Shown: positions 36,359 to 46,529, numbered from the stretch's first letter. The stretch: 64,000 nt of DNA from Candidatus Marithrix sp. Canyon 246 (GCF_001723685.1 NZ_MCBX01000012.1:16010-80009); one strand, 5' to 3'. The notes: generated by a model from the sequence alone, not told the origin. A program made the numbers and translations.

Positions 36359-37681
36359 ATGAAAAAACTCTATATAAAAACCTTTGGTTGTCAGATGAAT
36401 GAATATGATTCATCTCGTATGGTAGATGCTTTAAAGGCATCTCATAACTTAGAACTCACAAATGACCCTGCATTAGCTGATGTTTTATTATTAAATACCT
36501 GTTCAATTCGTGAAAAAGCCCAAGAAAAAGTATTTTCACTACTAGGAGTTTGGCGTGGCTTAAAAAAGGCAAAACCAGAAATGGTGATTGGAGTTGGCGG
36601 ATGTGTTGCCAGTCAAGAAGGCGAAGCTATTCGTAAACGCGCACCCTATGTAGATTTAATTTTTGGACCACAGACTTTACATCGCCTACCTAAGATGCTA
36701 ACCGAAGTACAACGCGCTCGTAAACCACTAGTTGATATTTCTTTTCCAGAAATAGAAAAATTTGATAACTTGCCAAAACCAAGTGCCAACGGTGTCAGCG
36801 CGTTTGTCTCAATTATGGAAGGTTGTAGTCATTACTGTACATTTTGCGTAGTGCCATACACACGCGGAGAAGAATTTAGTCGTCCATTTAAGGATGTACT
36901 TGCCGAAATTGCAATATTAGCAGAACAAGGCATACGTGAAGTAAACTTATTAGGGCAAAATGTAAATGGCTATCGCGGCAATATGGCTAATGGAGAAATA
37001 GCTGATCTAGCTCTATTAATACAATATATAGCAGAAATTGACGGCATAGAAAGAATTCGTTATACCACTTCTCATCCAGTTGAATTCTCAGACAGCCTAA
37101 TTGAAGTTTATGCAGAAGTACCAAAACTAGTAAGTCATTTACATTTGCCAGTACAAAGTGGCTCAGATAGAATTTTAAGTATGATGAAACGAGGGCATAC
37201 TGCCTTAGAATACAAACACAAAATACGCCGCTTAAGAGAAGTACGCCCAGATTTAAGCCTATCATCTGACTTTATAATTGGTTTTCCCGGAGAATCTGAA
37301 ACAGACTTTCAAGCAACAATGCAATTAATTGAAGATATTGGTTTTGATCACTCTTTTAGCTTTATTTATAGTCAACGCCCCGGCACACCAGCATCAAATT
37401 TACCAGATGATATACCTATCAATATTAAAAAACAGCGTTTAACACAACTACAAGCGCGAATTAATGAAATGGCATCAGTGATTAGTCAATCTATGGTTGG
37501 TACAGTACAACGAATTCTAGTTGAACATCCTTCACGTAAAAACCCTCAACAAATAGCTGGGCGCACTGAAAATAATAGAGTAGTAAATTTTACCGCTGAT
37601 TCATCCTTAATTGGAACTTTTGTAAATGTTAAGATTACAGAAGCTTTACCTAACTCCTTACGAGGAGAGTTATTAACCTAA
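36359..37681 (+). CDS. miaB: tRNA-2-methylthio-N6-dimethylallyladenosine synthase
   Basis: 440 residues from the ATG at 36359 ([17 protein letters not shown]); an in-frame start at 36335 would add eight residues. The N-terminal MTTase domain has three cluster cysteines ([22 protein letters not shown]), the radical SAM motif is [15 protein letters not shown] near residue 155, and a TRAM domain closes the protein. It methylthiolates A37 of tRNAs reading UNN codons. Length and motifs are standard. Confidence 0.97.
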   Translation: MKKLYIKTFGCQMNEYDSSRMVDALKASHNLELTNDPALADVLLLNTCSIREKAQEKVFSLLGVWRGLKKAKPEMVIGVGGCVASQEGEAIRKRAPYVDLIFGPQTLHRLPKMLTEVQRARKPLVDISFPEIEKFDNLPKPSANGVSAFVSIMEGCSHYCTFCVVPYTRGEEFSRPFKDVLAEIAILAEQGIREVNLLGQNVNGYRGNMANGEIADLALLIQYIAEIDGIERIRYTTSHPVEFSDSLIEVYAEVPKLVSHLHLPVQSGSDRILSMMKRGHTALEYKHKIRRLREVRPDLSLSSDFIIGFPGESETDFQATMQLIEDIGFDHSFSFIYSQRPGTPASNLPDDIPINIKKQRLTQLQARINEMASVISQSMVGTVQRILVEHPSRKNPQQIAGRTENNRVVNFTADSSLIGTFVNVKITEALPNSLRGELLT

Positions 37682-38029
37682 TTTATCCAGAGCTAATAAT
37701 TTTTGTACAATAATATGTGATAACTGATACATTTTAGTCATGGCAACTTTAGCTTCCTCATTATCACCAGCTTGCTTTTTATCTAATGCTATCTTACTAT
37801 TTTTATGAAATAATTCATGGGGTTCAAAAATATCATTAAAAAGTATTTTAGCATTACCATCTTTCATCTCAGCAACCTGCTTCATTCCTTCATCATATAA
37901 CCACTTGCCTAATTTACAGTCAAAATGACTAGTTCCTTGAAAATCTCCAGTACCTGCTAATGTTGCCTCAATTTTCTTCAGATATTGAATATGATCATTT
38001 AGGCGTAGTAAAAAAAATGCTCTTTTCAT
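37673..38029 (-). CDS. CZB (chemoreceptor zinc-binding) domain protein
   Basis: 118 residues, essentially one CZB domain. The zinc ligands fit the pattern: His in RLNDHIQYL (13), Cys in [13 protein letters not shown] (about 38), and two His in [10 protein letters not shown] (about 71 and 75). CZB domains sense zinc or oxidants such as hypochlorous acid, usually attached to chemoreceptors; here it stands alone. It is the last gene of the histidine kinase/Roadblock/GTPase run and overlaps the end of miaB by nine bases in convergent orientation. Confidence 0.85.
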   Translation of the reverse strand: MKRAFFLLRLNDHIQYLKKIEATLAGTGDFQGTSHFDCKLGKWLYDEGMKQVAEMKDGNAKILFNDIFEPHELFHKNSKIALDKKQAGDNEEAKVAMTKMYQLSHIIVQKLLALDKLG

Positions 38030-38030
38030 A

Positions 38031-38570
38031 TTACAGCCCCGGATCTAAAGCATATAATAAGGCTTGTAACAAAGTAGATATATCTTTTTTACTACGTGCA
38101 TCTATTTCAAACACTGGTAATTTTGCAATTCCCATTGTCTCTAATTCTTTATGATATGAAGCTATAGTAGGTATAGGATTAATATCCATGTGAGTCACAC
38201 CAATAATCAGCCTATTAGAATCAGTAAATTCTTTAAAGAAGTTCATAAAGAAATGCATATCTTCAATTGGATCAGCTCGTGAATTATCTAACAGTAAAAT
38301 TAAACCCAAGCCACCTTCAGTCAATATTTCCCACATAAAATCAAAACGTTCTTGACCGGGAGTACCATAAAGGTGAATTTTATCTTTATTTTCTAGCGTC
38401 AAAGTTCCATAATCTAAACCGACTGTTAAGGTTTTTTTCTCATGATGATCATCATCAGGAATACTTAACTTGGCTTCAGTATGAATAACTTTAGTATCAC
38501 TGATTGCTGCAACTGCCGTGGTTTTACCAGAACCCGTAGGTCCTGTAAAAATAAATTTATAATCATTCAT
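38031..38570 (-). CDS. Small Ras-like GTPase (MglA-like)
   Basis: 179 residues. G1 is FTGPTGSGKTT (residues 8-18), switch II LYGTPGQERFDFMW near 67-80, G4 the variant THMD near 127, and G5-like EIDARSK near 155. This matches prokaryotic small GTPases that pair with Roadblock proteins as in the MglA-MglB polarity switch. It begins two bases from the next gene upstream and two bases from the CZB gene downstream. It probably cycles under control of the Roadblock protein encoded two genes up. Confidence 0.88.
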   Translation of the reverse strand: MNDYKFIFTGPTGSGKTTAVAAISDTKVIHTEAKLSIPDDDHHEKKTLTVGLDYGTLTLENKDKIHLYGTPGQERFDFMWEILTEGGLGLILLLDNSRADPIEDMHFFMNFFKEFTDSNRLIIGVTHMDINPIPTIASYHKELETMGIAKLPVFEIDARSKKDISTLLQALLYALDPGL

Positions 38571-38572
38571 TA

Positions 38573-39772
38573 TTAATTAAGTAATTTTGTTAAAATCAGC
38601 TGAAATAAACCACGTTTAGCATGTTTTTTGGCAACATTAGCTGTTGTCGATGAACTTGCTTCAAAATTTGAATTAGTAGATGCTAACCTAATTGCATGTG
38701 CAGCATTAAAAAATGCAAATACATAACGTTGTGGAATGTCCAAAATGCGTGCTGTTTCTACTAAAGAATGTGGATTAGATATCCAAAAAGCTGCAATTTT
38801 TAATGCATAAGGAGTTTTAATTAAACGAGTAAAATTCGGCCAATTCCTTAATATTACAGGTTTATTTAAATCAGTATCAGCAGGTAAACGCCCTCGTGCA
38901 GTCCATAAAGCTATAAGCCATAAAATTCCATCTAAATTATGTGGATTTAAATTATATTGTTTTTGATATTGAGCTAGTTCGGATTCATTTAAATTTACAA
39001 TATTTAAACCATGCTTCTCATTTAAATGAACTTTTAATGCTTTACCATGATTTTTATCATGTCGCACAGTGATATTAGATAAAGGCAATAAAGTCATTGT
39101 CCGTAATTGATTATCATTAAAAGCATTACTACGCAGAATTCTATTCTGTCTAGCTATTAATATAACAGGACAATATAAACCTTCAATTAATAATCCACCT
39201 GTTTCTAATTTTTGACTTAAACCAAAAGCATATTCAAAATAACCTTGCAAATATTCACTTGTATCATAAAAAAGTTTATCAATTTCTTCTTTATTATTAA
39301 GATTTATATCCTCATTATTACCATATAATTGAGTAGCATTTTGTTCTGTAAAACTTGTTTCTGTTATTAATTCAGCGTTATTAGATATTGACTTTCGTTG
39401 ATGAATTTTGCTATTAGATTCCTTCTGCACTGACTTCTGAGGGGCAGAGACAGTAGAATTTGTAATTTTGATTAAATTTTTTAGTAAATCGTTAATTTTA
39501 ATTGGTTTTTTTACAAAGGTAGTGCCAGCTATATCTTTGTAATTAAGGGATAAAATGATTGTTGGTAATTTTAAATTACTATTACGATAATCTTTCCATG
39601 ATTTCATTCCCTCTAAATTATCTAAATCAAAAATACAAGCTTGAGCTTCCTCTAATTTATTGACAAGTATATAATCGCCTTTGCCGGGGCCATCAAAAAC
39701 CATTTCAAGGATTCTAAGCATTTGTTTATCCATACCAACAGTAGCAATCTTTATGGATGTTTGCTTGATCAT
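38573..39772 (-). CDS. Two-part protein with receiver-like N-terminus
   Basis: 399 residues. The N-terminal 105 residues follow a receiver fold (IKIATVGMDKQMLRILEMVF, ACIFDLDNLEGM, PTIILSLN, FVKKPIKINDLL), with the Asp of IFDLD in the phosphoacceptor area but without a clear acidic pair. A Ser/Asn-rich linker (about 110-170) joins a C-terminal domain of unknown family (FEYAFGLSQKLETGGLLIEG and ALWTARGRLPADTDLNK are memorable blocks), ending in helix-turn-helix-like PHSLVETARILDIPQRYVF. It lies within the kinase/Roadblock/GTPase run, suggesting it links the kinase to the GTPase. Confidence 0.65.
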   Translation of the reverse strand: MIKQTSIKIATVGMDKQMLRILEMVFDGPGKGDYILVNKLEEAQACIFDLDNLEGMKSWKDYRNSNLKLPTIILSLNYKDIAGTTFVKKPIKINDLLKNLIKITNSTVSAPQKSVQKESNSKIHQRKSISNNAELITETSFTEQNATQLYGNNEDINLNNKEEIDKLFYDTSEYLQGYFEYAFGLSQKLETGGLLIEGLYCPVILIARQNRILRSNAFNDNQLRTMTLLPLSNITVRHDKNHGKALKVHLNEKHGLNIVNLNESELAQYQKQYNLNPHNLDGILWLIALWTARGRLPADTDLNKPVILRNWPNFTRLIKTPYALKIAAFWISNPHSLVETARILDIPQRYVFAFFNAAHAIRLASTNSNFEASSSTTANVAKKHAKRGLFQLILTKLLN

Positions 39773-39825
39773 AATTATTTTCTCATAGTTTAGTTGTTTC
39801 TAAAACAACCAAACTTATAAATCGA

Positions 39826-40191
39826 TTAACTAATGATTTTACTGATAGATTCAGCAGCGCGTTTAATATCTAAAAAGATTAATCCTAGTTTAGCAGATGC
39901 TTTAGTAACAACACAAACCACAGTATCATTACCAGCACTAGTCATTAATATATACCCATTTTCACCTTTAATTAGTACTTGTTCTAACTTGCCTCGTCCT
40001 AATTCATATGAGGTTCGTTCACCTAATGATAGCATGGTTGCAGCCATAGCACCAATACGATCTTCATCCATATCAGATGATAAAATAGAGGCTATTACTA
40101 ATCCATCAGTAGAAATAGCCGCTGATGCTTCTATCTCTGCTGAAGTTCCATTTAATTCACTAAGAATGGACTTAAGCATTTCTTCGCGCAT
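39826..40191 (-). CDS. Roadblock/LC7 domain protein (MglB-like)
   Basis: 121 residues forming one Roadblock/LC7 domain: LKSILSELNGTSAEIEASAA, then ISTDGLVIASIL, MAATMLSLGERTSYELG and GYILMTSAGNDTVVCVVT. Roadblock proteins act as GTPase-activating or scaffolding partners of small GTPases such as MglA. Between the membrane kinase upstream and the receiver-like and GTPase genes downstream, it is likely the GTPase regulator. Confidence 0.9.
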   Translation of the reverse strand: MREEMLKSILSELNGTSAEIEASAAISTDGLVIASILSSDMDEDRIGAMAATMLSLGERTSYELGRGKLEQVLIKGENGYILMTSAGNDTVVCVVTKASAKLGLIFLDIKRAAESISKIIS

Positions 40192-40222
40192 TTATTTATA
40201 CTCCTTTTGTATAAGTTCTTTA

Positions 40223-41953
40223 TTATTCGCAACTTCCTAATTCAAAACAGACTTGACCTTCATGATTTTTCATGATTTCTAGTTTATATCCAGTATTAGC
40301 TAGCTGCTTAACCGCTTGATACAAACCAATACCAAAACCATCACGAGACGGTACTGGCTGCATTAATAAATTTTTCGCAATATCATCAGGAATGATACTA
40401 CCATCATCACATACACTGAAATGTAAACGACCTTTTTCAATATATAAACCTACCTTAATATACAAATTAGGTTCACGTTTACGTTTCATTAAAGCATTTT
40501 GCAACAGATTTTCTGAAACATTATCAAATAAATCTTCAGGAATCAGAACGTTTTCATCTTCTGTATAATCTGTAAATTCAATTTGACTCTTGCGATATCT
40601 AGCTAGTAAATTACCCCACCATAGATTAACAGGTACATGTGAATAGGAAAATTCTGCTGGTTTTTGTAATTTATCTAAAGTACGTTTTAAACGTTGTGTC
40701 AAGCGTGGCATTTGACCCTGTAACAGACGTTGAGTATTACCAAACTGTGTTGGCGGATAGGTTTCTATTACTGAAGTAATTACATGCAAGGATTGTAACA
40801 AGTTTTTAATATCATGAGTTAGTTTAGCTCCAGTTTCATGAATAGCTTGTAAATGAGCTTGCTGAGCAAAGGCTGCTTCACGACGTTTAGCTTGATGAAA
40901 ATGTTCTAATAATTGTATTAATATTTTAACTTGAAAATATTGACTAGCATTAATACGGTAATTACTATAAATTATGACTTCAATAGATTGTATAGTAATA
41001 ATGACTTTATTTAAATCATTTTGATGACCTAACATTTCTTTACCATACAATGAATGCCAAGTAATACCTTCAATCCAAGATAAAGTTAAAAGTTTTTCAA
41101 AACCAAGATGTAAAAATTCTTGTGGTGTAATATTTTTATAATTACTTGGTTGTGCGACATCTTCTAACCATTGTTCCAAGGCACTACCAATATTATATAA
41201 ATGTCGTCTCCATAAATAATCAATACCTTGAGCTTTTACTAAAATCAACCAAAACAAGCTAATAGCTAAAAATAATATTGTTACTATTAAGCACATTTGA
41301 AAAATAGCTAAGGGCAAAACAATATTACTCGAATACATCAAAACTAAACTACCTAAAGCGATAATAGTAACTATCATTACTACAATTAAGCCATGAAAAA
41401 AATCAATATAATAACGATGCTCATGACGATTATCAGTACTTATAAATAAAAATATTACAGGTATAGATAATAAACCATATTGAAATAATTGGGTATAAAG
41501 TAAGGCTAATTCATCAATATTAAATAATAAATATAAATTGATTGTAAATAAATTTAAGCTTAAAAAAATAATAGCCGCTATATTGACAAGTCTATCATGA
41601 GGTTTTACAACATCTTGACCACCTATTAAAGCTAATAAAATTAACTGCCATAATGTAATTAACCATATATTTGGAAATATTATAAAAATAGAAGTTACAA
41701 TGCCGAGCAACATCATAATTCTCAAATTATATGAAGAAAACTTCTCCCATTGCCACAATACAAATAAACTAAAATGTATTATTAATATTATTGGTAATAA
41801 TATTTTTGAATAGGCTACATTAATAAAATCCCACCATAAAACACTATGTAAGCTAATTAATATTAAACCCAATAAACGATGTTGGTGTTTAGGAGGGATA
41901 ATTGATTTATGAAACATTGTTGAATGATCTATTTGAAAGTATATGACAATCAA
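40223..41953 (-). CDS. Membrane histidine kinase-like protein
   Basis: 576 residues (an ATG at 41917 would give 564). About seven to eight membrane segments occupy residues 20-245. After a soluble linker comes a DHp-like helix with KLTHDIKNLLQSLHV (His near 380) and a C-terminal HATPase domain: N-box ENLLQNAL, G1 VCDDGSIIP and G2 GFGIGLYQAVKQL. It would autophosphorylate in response to a membrane signal. It opens the minus-strand cluster with the Roadblock, receiver-like, GTPase and CZB genes; no ordinary response regulator with an output domain is nearby. Confidence 0.85.
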   Translation of the reverse strand: MIVIYFQIDHSTMFHKSIIPPKHQHRLLGLILISLHSVLWWDFINVAYSKILLPIILIIHFSLFVLWQWEKFSSYNLRIMMLLGIVTSIFIIFPNIWLITLWQLILLALIGGQDVVKPHDRLVNIAAIIFLSLNLFTINLYLLFNIDELALLYTQLFQYGLLSIPVIFLFISTDNRHEHRYYIDFFHGLIVVMIVTIIALGSLVLMYSSNIVLPLAIFQMCLIVTILFLAISLFWLILVKAQGIDYLWRRHLYNIGSALEQWLEDVAQPSNYKNITPQEFLHLGFEKLLTLSWIEGITWHSLYGKEMLGHQNDLNKVIITIQSIEVIIYSNYRINASQYFQVKILIQLLEHFHQAKRREAAFAQQAHLQAIHETGAKLTHDIKNLLQSLHVITSVIETYPPTQFGNTQRLLQGQMPRLTQRLKRTLDKLQKPAEFSYSHVPVNLWWGNLLARYRKSQIEFTDYTEDENVLIPEDLFDNVSENLLQNALMKRKREPNLYIKVGLYIEKGRLHFSVCDDGSIIPDDIAKNLLMQPVPSRDGFGIGLYQAVKQLANTGYKLEIMKNHEGQVCFELGSCE

Positions 41954-42055
41954 CTAGTTTACCATATAGATTAATAAAAATAGTCTTGATTTTTTTATGT
42001 TATTTATATATTATATACTAGTCCTTATATAAACTATTATGATGGAGAATAAAAA

Positions 42056-42625
42056 ATGCAACAACAAGCAGGTTTTACATTGGTAGAAATAGCTATTGTA
42101 TTGGTAATAATAGGTTTATTATTAACTGGAGTGATGAAGGGTCAAGAAATTATTACTAACGCAAAAGCAAGAAATATTGAAAATAGCTTTAAACAAGTTT
42201 CAGCGGCTATTTATACTTATCAAGATCGTTACTTTGCATTGCCCGGCGATGATAAAAAAGCAACAAGATTTGGCACATCAATCACAAAAGGTGATGGTAA
42301 TGGAAAAATTGAAGGTAAATTTGATTCAAATAGTCAGAGCAATGAATCTAATTTAGTGTGGTTACATTTAAGAAATGCAGGTTTAATTGCAGGTGCAAAG
42401 GATGATTATACACAACCTAGCAATGCTTTAGGCGGAATTATAGGTATTTCTAGTGAAAATTTTAAAGGAACATTTATTGGATTTACAAATATACCCGGAA
42501 AAGTTGCGACAATTATTGAAGCGCATATGGACGATGGAATAAGAAAATCTGGTAGTATTCTAGCTGAGCCCAGCGGTGATTTTTATGAGGATGGAGAAAT
42601 ATATTCTTTATATTTTGCTATGTGA
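42056..42625 (+). CDS. Type IV prepilin-like protein
   Basis: 189 residues. The prepilin peptidase site is right at the start: MQQQAG then FTLVEIAIVLVIIGLLL, with Glu5 of the mature protein in place. The globular part has YTYQDRYFALPGDDKKA, a block common in pseudopilins of this group, and a Gly/Asn-rich loop (KGDGNGKIEGKF). It could be a minor pilin or a type II secretion pseudopilin. It is divergent from the kinase/Roadblock/GTPase cluster with about 100 bases between, which suggests a link to pilus-driven motility. Confidence 0.88.
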   Translation: MQQQAGFTLVEIAIVLVIIGLLLTGVMKGQEIITNAKARNIENSFKQVSAAIYTYQDRYFALPGDDKKATRFGTSITKGDGNGKIEGKFDSNSQSNESNLVWLHLRNAGLIAGAKDDYTQPSNALGGIIGISSENFKGTFIGFTNIPGKVATIIEAHMDDGIRKSGSILAEPSGDFYEDGEIYSLYFAM

Positions 42626-42636
42626 TGTAATAAAAT

Positions 42637-42660
42637 AATCCGCAAACAAAATTGCGGATT
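42637..42660. terminator. Hairpin between prepilin and cold-shock genes
   Basis: AATCCGCAA/TTGCGGATT with a 6-base loop lies between the convergent prepilin and cold-shock genes. The T-rich side is downstream in the minus direction, so it mainly suits the cold-shock gene, but may serve both. Confidence 0.7.
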
Positions 42661-42675
42661 AAGCATTATTCTATT

Positions 42676-42879
42676 CTACTGAGGAAAACATTTTGTCACT
42701 TGTGGACCTTTTGGGCTATCCATAGATTCAAACTGAACTTCTTGCCCTTCTTTTAGAGTTTTAAACCCTTCACCTTGTATCTTAGAATAATGAACAAACA
42801 CATCCTTACTACCATCTGTCGGTGAAATAAAACCGAAGCCCCTTGTTTCATTAAACCACTTGACAGAACCCTGCATCAT
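42676..42879 (-). CDS. Cold-shock protein (CspA family)
   Basis: 67 residues, one cold-shock domain with [15 protein letters not shown] (RNP1) and DVFVHYSKI (RNP2). It binds single-stranded RNA or DNA and acts as an RNA chaperone. Length and motifs are standard; the family member cannot be named more exactly. It is convergent with the prepilin gene. Confidence 0.95.
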   Translation of the reverse strand: MMQGSVKWFNETRGFGFISPTDGSKDVFVHYSKIQGEGFKTLKEGQEVQFESMDSPKGPQVTKCFPQ

Positions 42880-42984
42880 ATCTTTACAACCTTATTGTAT
42901 CTAAATAAAAAAAACTAATCAATATTCTTTTGAATACTATTCATCATAGTGTAATCAATTTTGATATAAATTACAATTAATAAA

Positions 42985-44361
42985 TTATAAAGATTTAATA
43001 TTTTGTAATAATTCAGCTGCCATTTTTTGCCCGTCACCGTATAGCATACGTGTGTTATCAGCAAAAAATAAATTATTTTTAATACCAGAAAATCCTGTAC
43101 CTTCACCGCGTTTTATTACTAGAACATTTTTCGCTTTGTCAGCATTTAAAATTGGCATTCCATAAATTGGACTTTCAGGATTGGTACGTGCTACTGGATT
43201 CACCACATCATTAGCTCCAATAACTAATACCACATCTGTTTTTTCAAACTCCTCATTTATGTCATCCAAATCATAAATAATGTCATAAGGTACACCTGCT
43301 TCTGCTAATAATACGTTCATATGCCCCGGCATCCGCCCTGCTACTGGATGAATCGCAAATTTTACAGCTACTTTATTCTCAATTAAAGTTTTTGTTAATT
43401 CCCAAATTTTATGTTGCGCTTGCGCCACTGCCATACCATAACCGGGGATTATAATTACTTGTTGAGCATAAGCCATCATTATGCCAGCATCCATAGCATC
43501 TATTGGCTTTAGACTACCTTCTGTATCATCAATTGCATTGTGACTTTGTTCATGAGAACTTGGTAATAACACATTCATTAATGAGCGATTCATAGCTTTT
43601 GCCATTAATCGTGTCAATAAAGTACCTGCTGAACCAACCACAATACCTGCAATAATCATTGCCTCATTGCCAAGTACAAAACCTTCAAATGCTACTGCAA
43701 GCCCTGTTAAAGCATTATATAGTGAAATTACCACTGGCATATCTGCACCACCAATTGGCAAAGTCATTAATATTCCAAATATTAAGGCTAATATAAAAAA
43801 CACAGTTATCATGAACGTCAGTGCAACCATATGGGAAGGTGCCATTATGATAGCCACTCCCAATAATATTATTGTGGTAAATAATGCTATGGTGACCAAT
43901 TGTTGATTATGAAAAGCCCATGATTTTTTCATTAAACCTTTCAATTTCGCATAAGCTATAATTGAACCTGAAAAAGATACACTACCAATTAAAGCACCTA
44001 ATATAGCTAAAGTTTGATGATCTGTACCTTTAAACAATTCCACTGCTGCAATCGCCGCTGCGGCACCACCACCCATGCCATTATATAAGGCAATCATCTG
44101 TGGCATATCTGTCATAGCAACACGTTTGGCAAACCACCAAGCTGGTAAACCACCTAGCATTATTGCGGTAATAATTAAACCAAAATTACCGATGTTTGGG
44201 GTTAAAAATGTCACAATAGTGGCAAGCATCATTCCGACACCAGCCCAAACAATACCGCCTCGCGCTGTTGCTGGCGAACCCATCTTTTTTAAGCCGAGTA
44301 TAAACAATATAGCCGCAAGGAAATAAGCTGTTTGAATTAAAAATATTGGTAAATCGTCCAT
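42985..44361 (-). CDS. pntB: NAD(P) transhydrogenase subunit beta
   Basis: 458 residues. About nine membrane segments in the N-terminal 260 residues are followed by the NADP(H)-binding domain III with IIIPGYGMAVAQAQ near 300, RMPGHMNVLLAEAGVPYD and VIGANDVVNPVA. With PntA1 and PntA2 it couples hydride transfer from NADH to NADP+ with proton flow across the inner membrane. It overlaps the pntA2 stop by one base. Confidence 0.96.
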   Translation of the reverse strand: MDDLPIFLIQTAYFLAAILFILGLKKMGSPATARGGIVWAGVGMMLATIVTFLTPNIGNFGLIITAIMLGGLPAWWFAKRVAMTDMPQMIALYNGMGGGAAAAIAAVELFKGTDHQTLAILGALIGSVSFSGSIIAYAKLKGLMKKSWAFHNQQLVTIALFTTIILLGVAIIMAPSHMVALTFMITVFFILALIFGILMTLPIGGADMPVVISLYNALTGLAVAFEGFVLGNEAMIIAGIVVGSAGTLLTRLMAKAMNRSLMNVLLPSSHEQSHNAIDDTEGSLKPIDAMDAGIMMAYAQQVIIIPGYGMAVAQAQHKIWELTKTLIENKVAVKFAIHPVAGRMPGHMNVLLAEAGVPYDIIYDLDDINEEFEKTDVVLVIGANDVVNPVARTNPESPIYGMPILNADKAKNVLVIKRGEGTGFSGIKNNLFFADNTRMLYGDGQKMAAELLQNIKSL

Positions 44362-44651
44362 TATTTGGCTTCTCCTTTACTGCTTTTAAACATTTCTAAC
44401 ATACGTTCAGTGACAACATAACCACCTACAGCATTACCAGTAGCTAACATAACCCCAATAAAACCAATTATTTTTCCTAAAGTAGTATCTGCATTTCCAA
44501 GTGCTATCATTGCACCTACTAATACAACTCCATGTATGAAATTAGAACCAGACATTAAGGGCGTATGCAAAATAGCAGGTACACGCGCAATTACTTCATA
44601 ACCAGTAAAAGCCGCTAACATAAAAATATAGAGAGCTGTAAATCCTTCCAT
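44361..44651 (-). CDS. pntA2: NAD(P) transhydrogenase alpha subunit, membrane part
   Basis: 96 residues with three membrane segments (LYIFMLAAFTGYEVIARVP, MSGSNFIHGVVLVGAM, GFIGVMLATGNAVGG). It corresponds to the C-terminal membrane domain of single-chain PntA and is encoded separately, as in organisms with three-gene transhydrogenase operons. It shares one base with each neighbour. Confidence 0.95.
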   Translation of the reverse strand: MEGFTALYIFMLAAFTGYEVIARVPAILHTPLMSGSNFIHGVVLVGAMIALGNADTTLGKIIGFIGVMLATGNAVGGYVVTERMLEMFKSSKGEAK

Positions 44652-45784
44652 TATGCACTTACTCCTTCTACTAATGATTGTATGGCTGCATGTTTGATTT
44701 CGCCTGCATGTGTTAATGCCGATTTAGCCAGAATTTCATCATCCCAATCTATTTCTAATTCACCATCTTTTATCATTAAAGATAATAAATTAAACAAATT
44801 TTTAGAATACATTTCACTAGAATTGACAGGGATTTGACTAGGGATATTTAGCGGTGCTTCGATTGTAACCGCTTGATGCACAATTGTTTCTCCCGGTTGG
44901 GTTAATTCACAATTACCACCACCTTCTGCGGCAATATCAACAATTACAGAACCGCACTTCATATTTTCAACCATTGCAGTTGTAATGATTTTTGGCGAAG
45001 CACGCCCGGGAATAGCCGCTGTAGTAATTACTACATTTGCAGCGGCAACATGTTGAGCCAATTTATTTTGTTGCTTTTGCTTCTCTTCTGCGGTTAATTC
45101 GCGTGCATAACCACCATCAGCATTGGCTTTTATATCTACATTAATAAATGTAGCTCCTAAAGATTCTACTTGTTCCTTAGTTTCAGGGCGAATATCATAA
45201 GCTTCAACATTAGCACCTAAACGTTTTGCAGTTGCAATTGCCTGCAAACCAGCCACACCTACACCTACTACCACAACCTTAGCAGGGCGAATTGTACCAG
45301 CCGCAGTTGTCAACATTGGAAAAAATATATTAGCTAAATCTGCTGCTCTTATTACGGCTTTATAACCAGCAACTGCCGCTTGAGAAGATAAAGCATCCAT
45401 ATATTGAGCGCGGGAAATTCTAGGAACTAATTCCATAGAAAAACTAGTTACTTTTTGATCACGCAATTTCACAACTCGATTTAAATCGCTATATGGAGAC
45501 ATAAAACCTATTATTACTGCACCTTCTTTCATTAGTGCAATTTCAGCTTCAGTCGGTGCTTGTACTTTTAATATTACATCCGCCTGCTTATATATTTCTT
45601 CATTACTATCAACAAGTTGACAATTTTCATAATCAGCATCTAAAAAATAAGCGCGTTCACCAGCAGCCTTTTCAATAAAAACTTCAGCACCTAATTTTGT
45701 TAAACGCTGCAAAATGTCAGGTACTAAGGCTACACGCCGCTCTTCAGGGATTTGTTCTGTAGGTACAGCCACAGATATTGGCAT
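44651..45784 (-). CDS. pntA1: NAD(P) transhydrogenase alpha subunit, NAD-binding part
   Basis: 377 residues, soluble domain I of the transhydrogenase. The alanine dehydrogenase-like N-terminus (EERRVALVPDILQRL), the Rossmann loop VVGVGVAGLQAIATAKRLGA near 170-190 and the mobile loop region GYARELTAEE are present. It binds NAD(H). It is the first gene of the pntA1-pntA2-pntB operon. Confidence 0.96.
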   Translation of the reverse strand: MPISVAVPTEQIPEERRVALVPDILQRLTKLGAEVFIEKAAGERAYFLDADYENCQLVDSNEEIYKQADVILKVQAPTEAEIALMKEGAVIIGFMSPYSDLNRVVKLRDQKVTSFSMELVPRISRAQYMDALSSQAAVAGYKAVIRAADLANIFFPMLTTAAGTIRPAKVVVVGVGVAGLQAIATAKRLGANVEAYDIRPETKEQVESLGATFINVDIKANADGGYARELTAEEKQKQQNKLAQHVAAANVVITTAAIPGRASPKIITTAMVENMKCGSVIVDIAAEGGGNCELTQPGETIVHQAVTIEAPLNIPSQIPVNSSEMYSKNLFNLLSLMIKDGELEIDWDDEILAKSALTHAGEIKHAAIQSLVEGVSA

Positions 45785-45848
45785 AATTAATAATTCCTTT
45801 AAGGTTAATTCTAGCCATTATGTTGAGGCAATTGCAATAAGTTCAATA

Positions 45849-46427
45849 TTAGCTAAAATTTTTAGCTACAAAATCCCAATTGACTAAGTTCCAAAATGCT
45901 TCTAAGTATTTTGGACGTGCATTACGATAGTCAATATAATAAGCATGTTCCCAAACGTCACAAGTTAGCAGAGCGGTTTGCCCAGAAGTCATAGGTGTTG
46001 CGGCATTGCTAGTGCTGGCTAATGCGATACTACCATCAGCTTCTTTTACTAACCAACCCCAACCTGAACCAAAAGTTGTGATTGAAGTTTTACTAAATTC
46101 TTCTTTGAATTTGTCAAATGAGCCAAATTTGCTATTAATAGCGTCAGCTAAAGCACCAGTAGGTTCACCACCAGCATTAGGGCTTAAACAGTTCCAATAA
46201 AAGCTGTGATTCCAAATTTGAGCTGCATTATTAAATATACCGCCAGAAGATTTTTTGATAATATCTTCTAGTGACATATCGGCAAATTCTGTATCCTTAA
46301 TAAGGTTATTAAGATTAGTAACATAAGTTTGGTGATGTTTACCATAATGAAATTCTAAAGTTTCTTTAGAAATATGTGGTTCTAAGGCATTCATTTCATA
46401 AGGTAATGATGGTAATGTATGTGTCAT
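45849..46427 (-). CDS. sodB: Superoxide dismutase, iron type
   Basis: 192 residues. Metal ligands: His27 region ([11 protein letters not shown]), His near 74 (NHSFYW), and Asp/His near 157-161 ([12 protein letters not shown]). The [11 protein letters not shown] block, with Gln close to the second His, favours the iron form over manganese. It removes cytoplasmic superoxide. It stands alone between the pnt operon and the queuosine transporter gene. Confidence 0.96.
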   Translation of the reverse strand: MTHTLPSLPYEMNALEPHISKETLEFHYGKHHQTYVTNLNNLIKDTEFADMSLEDIIKKSSGGIFNNAAQIWNHSFYWNCLSPNAGGEPTGALADAINSKFGSFDKFKEEFSKTSITTFGSGWGWLVKEADGSIALASTSNAATPMTSGQTALLTCDVWEHAYYIDYRNARPKYLEAFWNLVNWDFVAKNFS

Positions 46428-46529
46428 TTATATTCCTGTTATGATGATTTGGAAGAATTTCCGAGTTATTATGTAGGTTTATTGAAATTGTTTTCAAGTG
46501 CATTGATGCTAAACATCAGCTGATAATAA

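Noticed and set aside
42915..43106. 63-codon minus-strand frame overlapping the end of pntB
   Set aside because: It overlaps pntB in another frame for most of its length and has no family signal or ribosome binding site.
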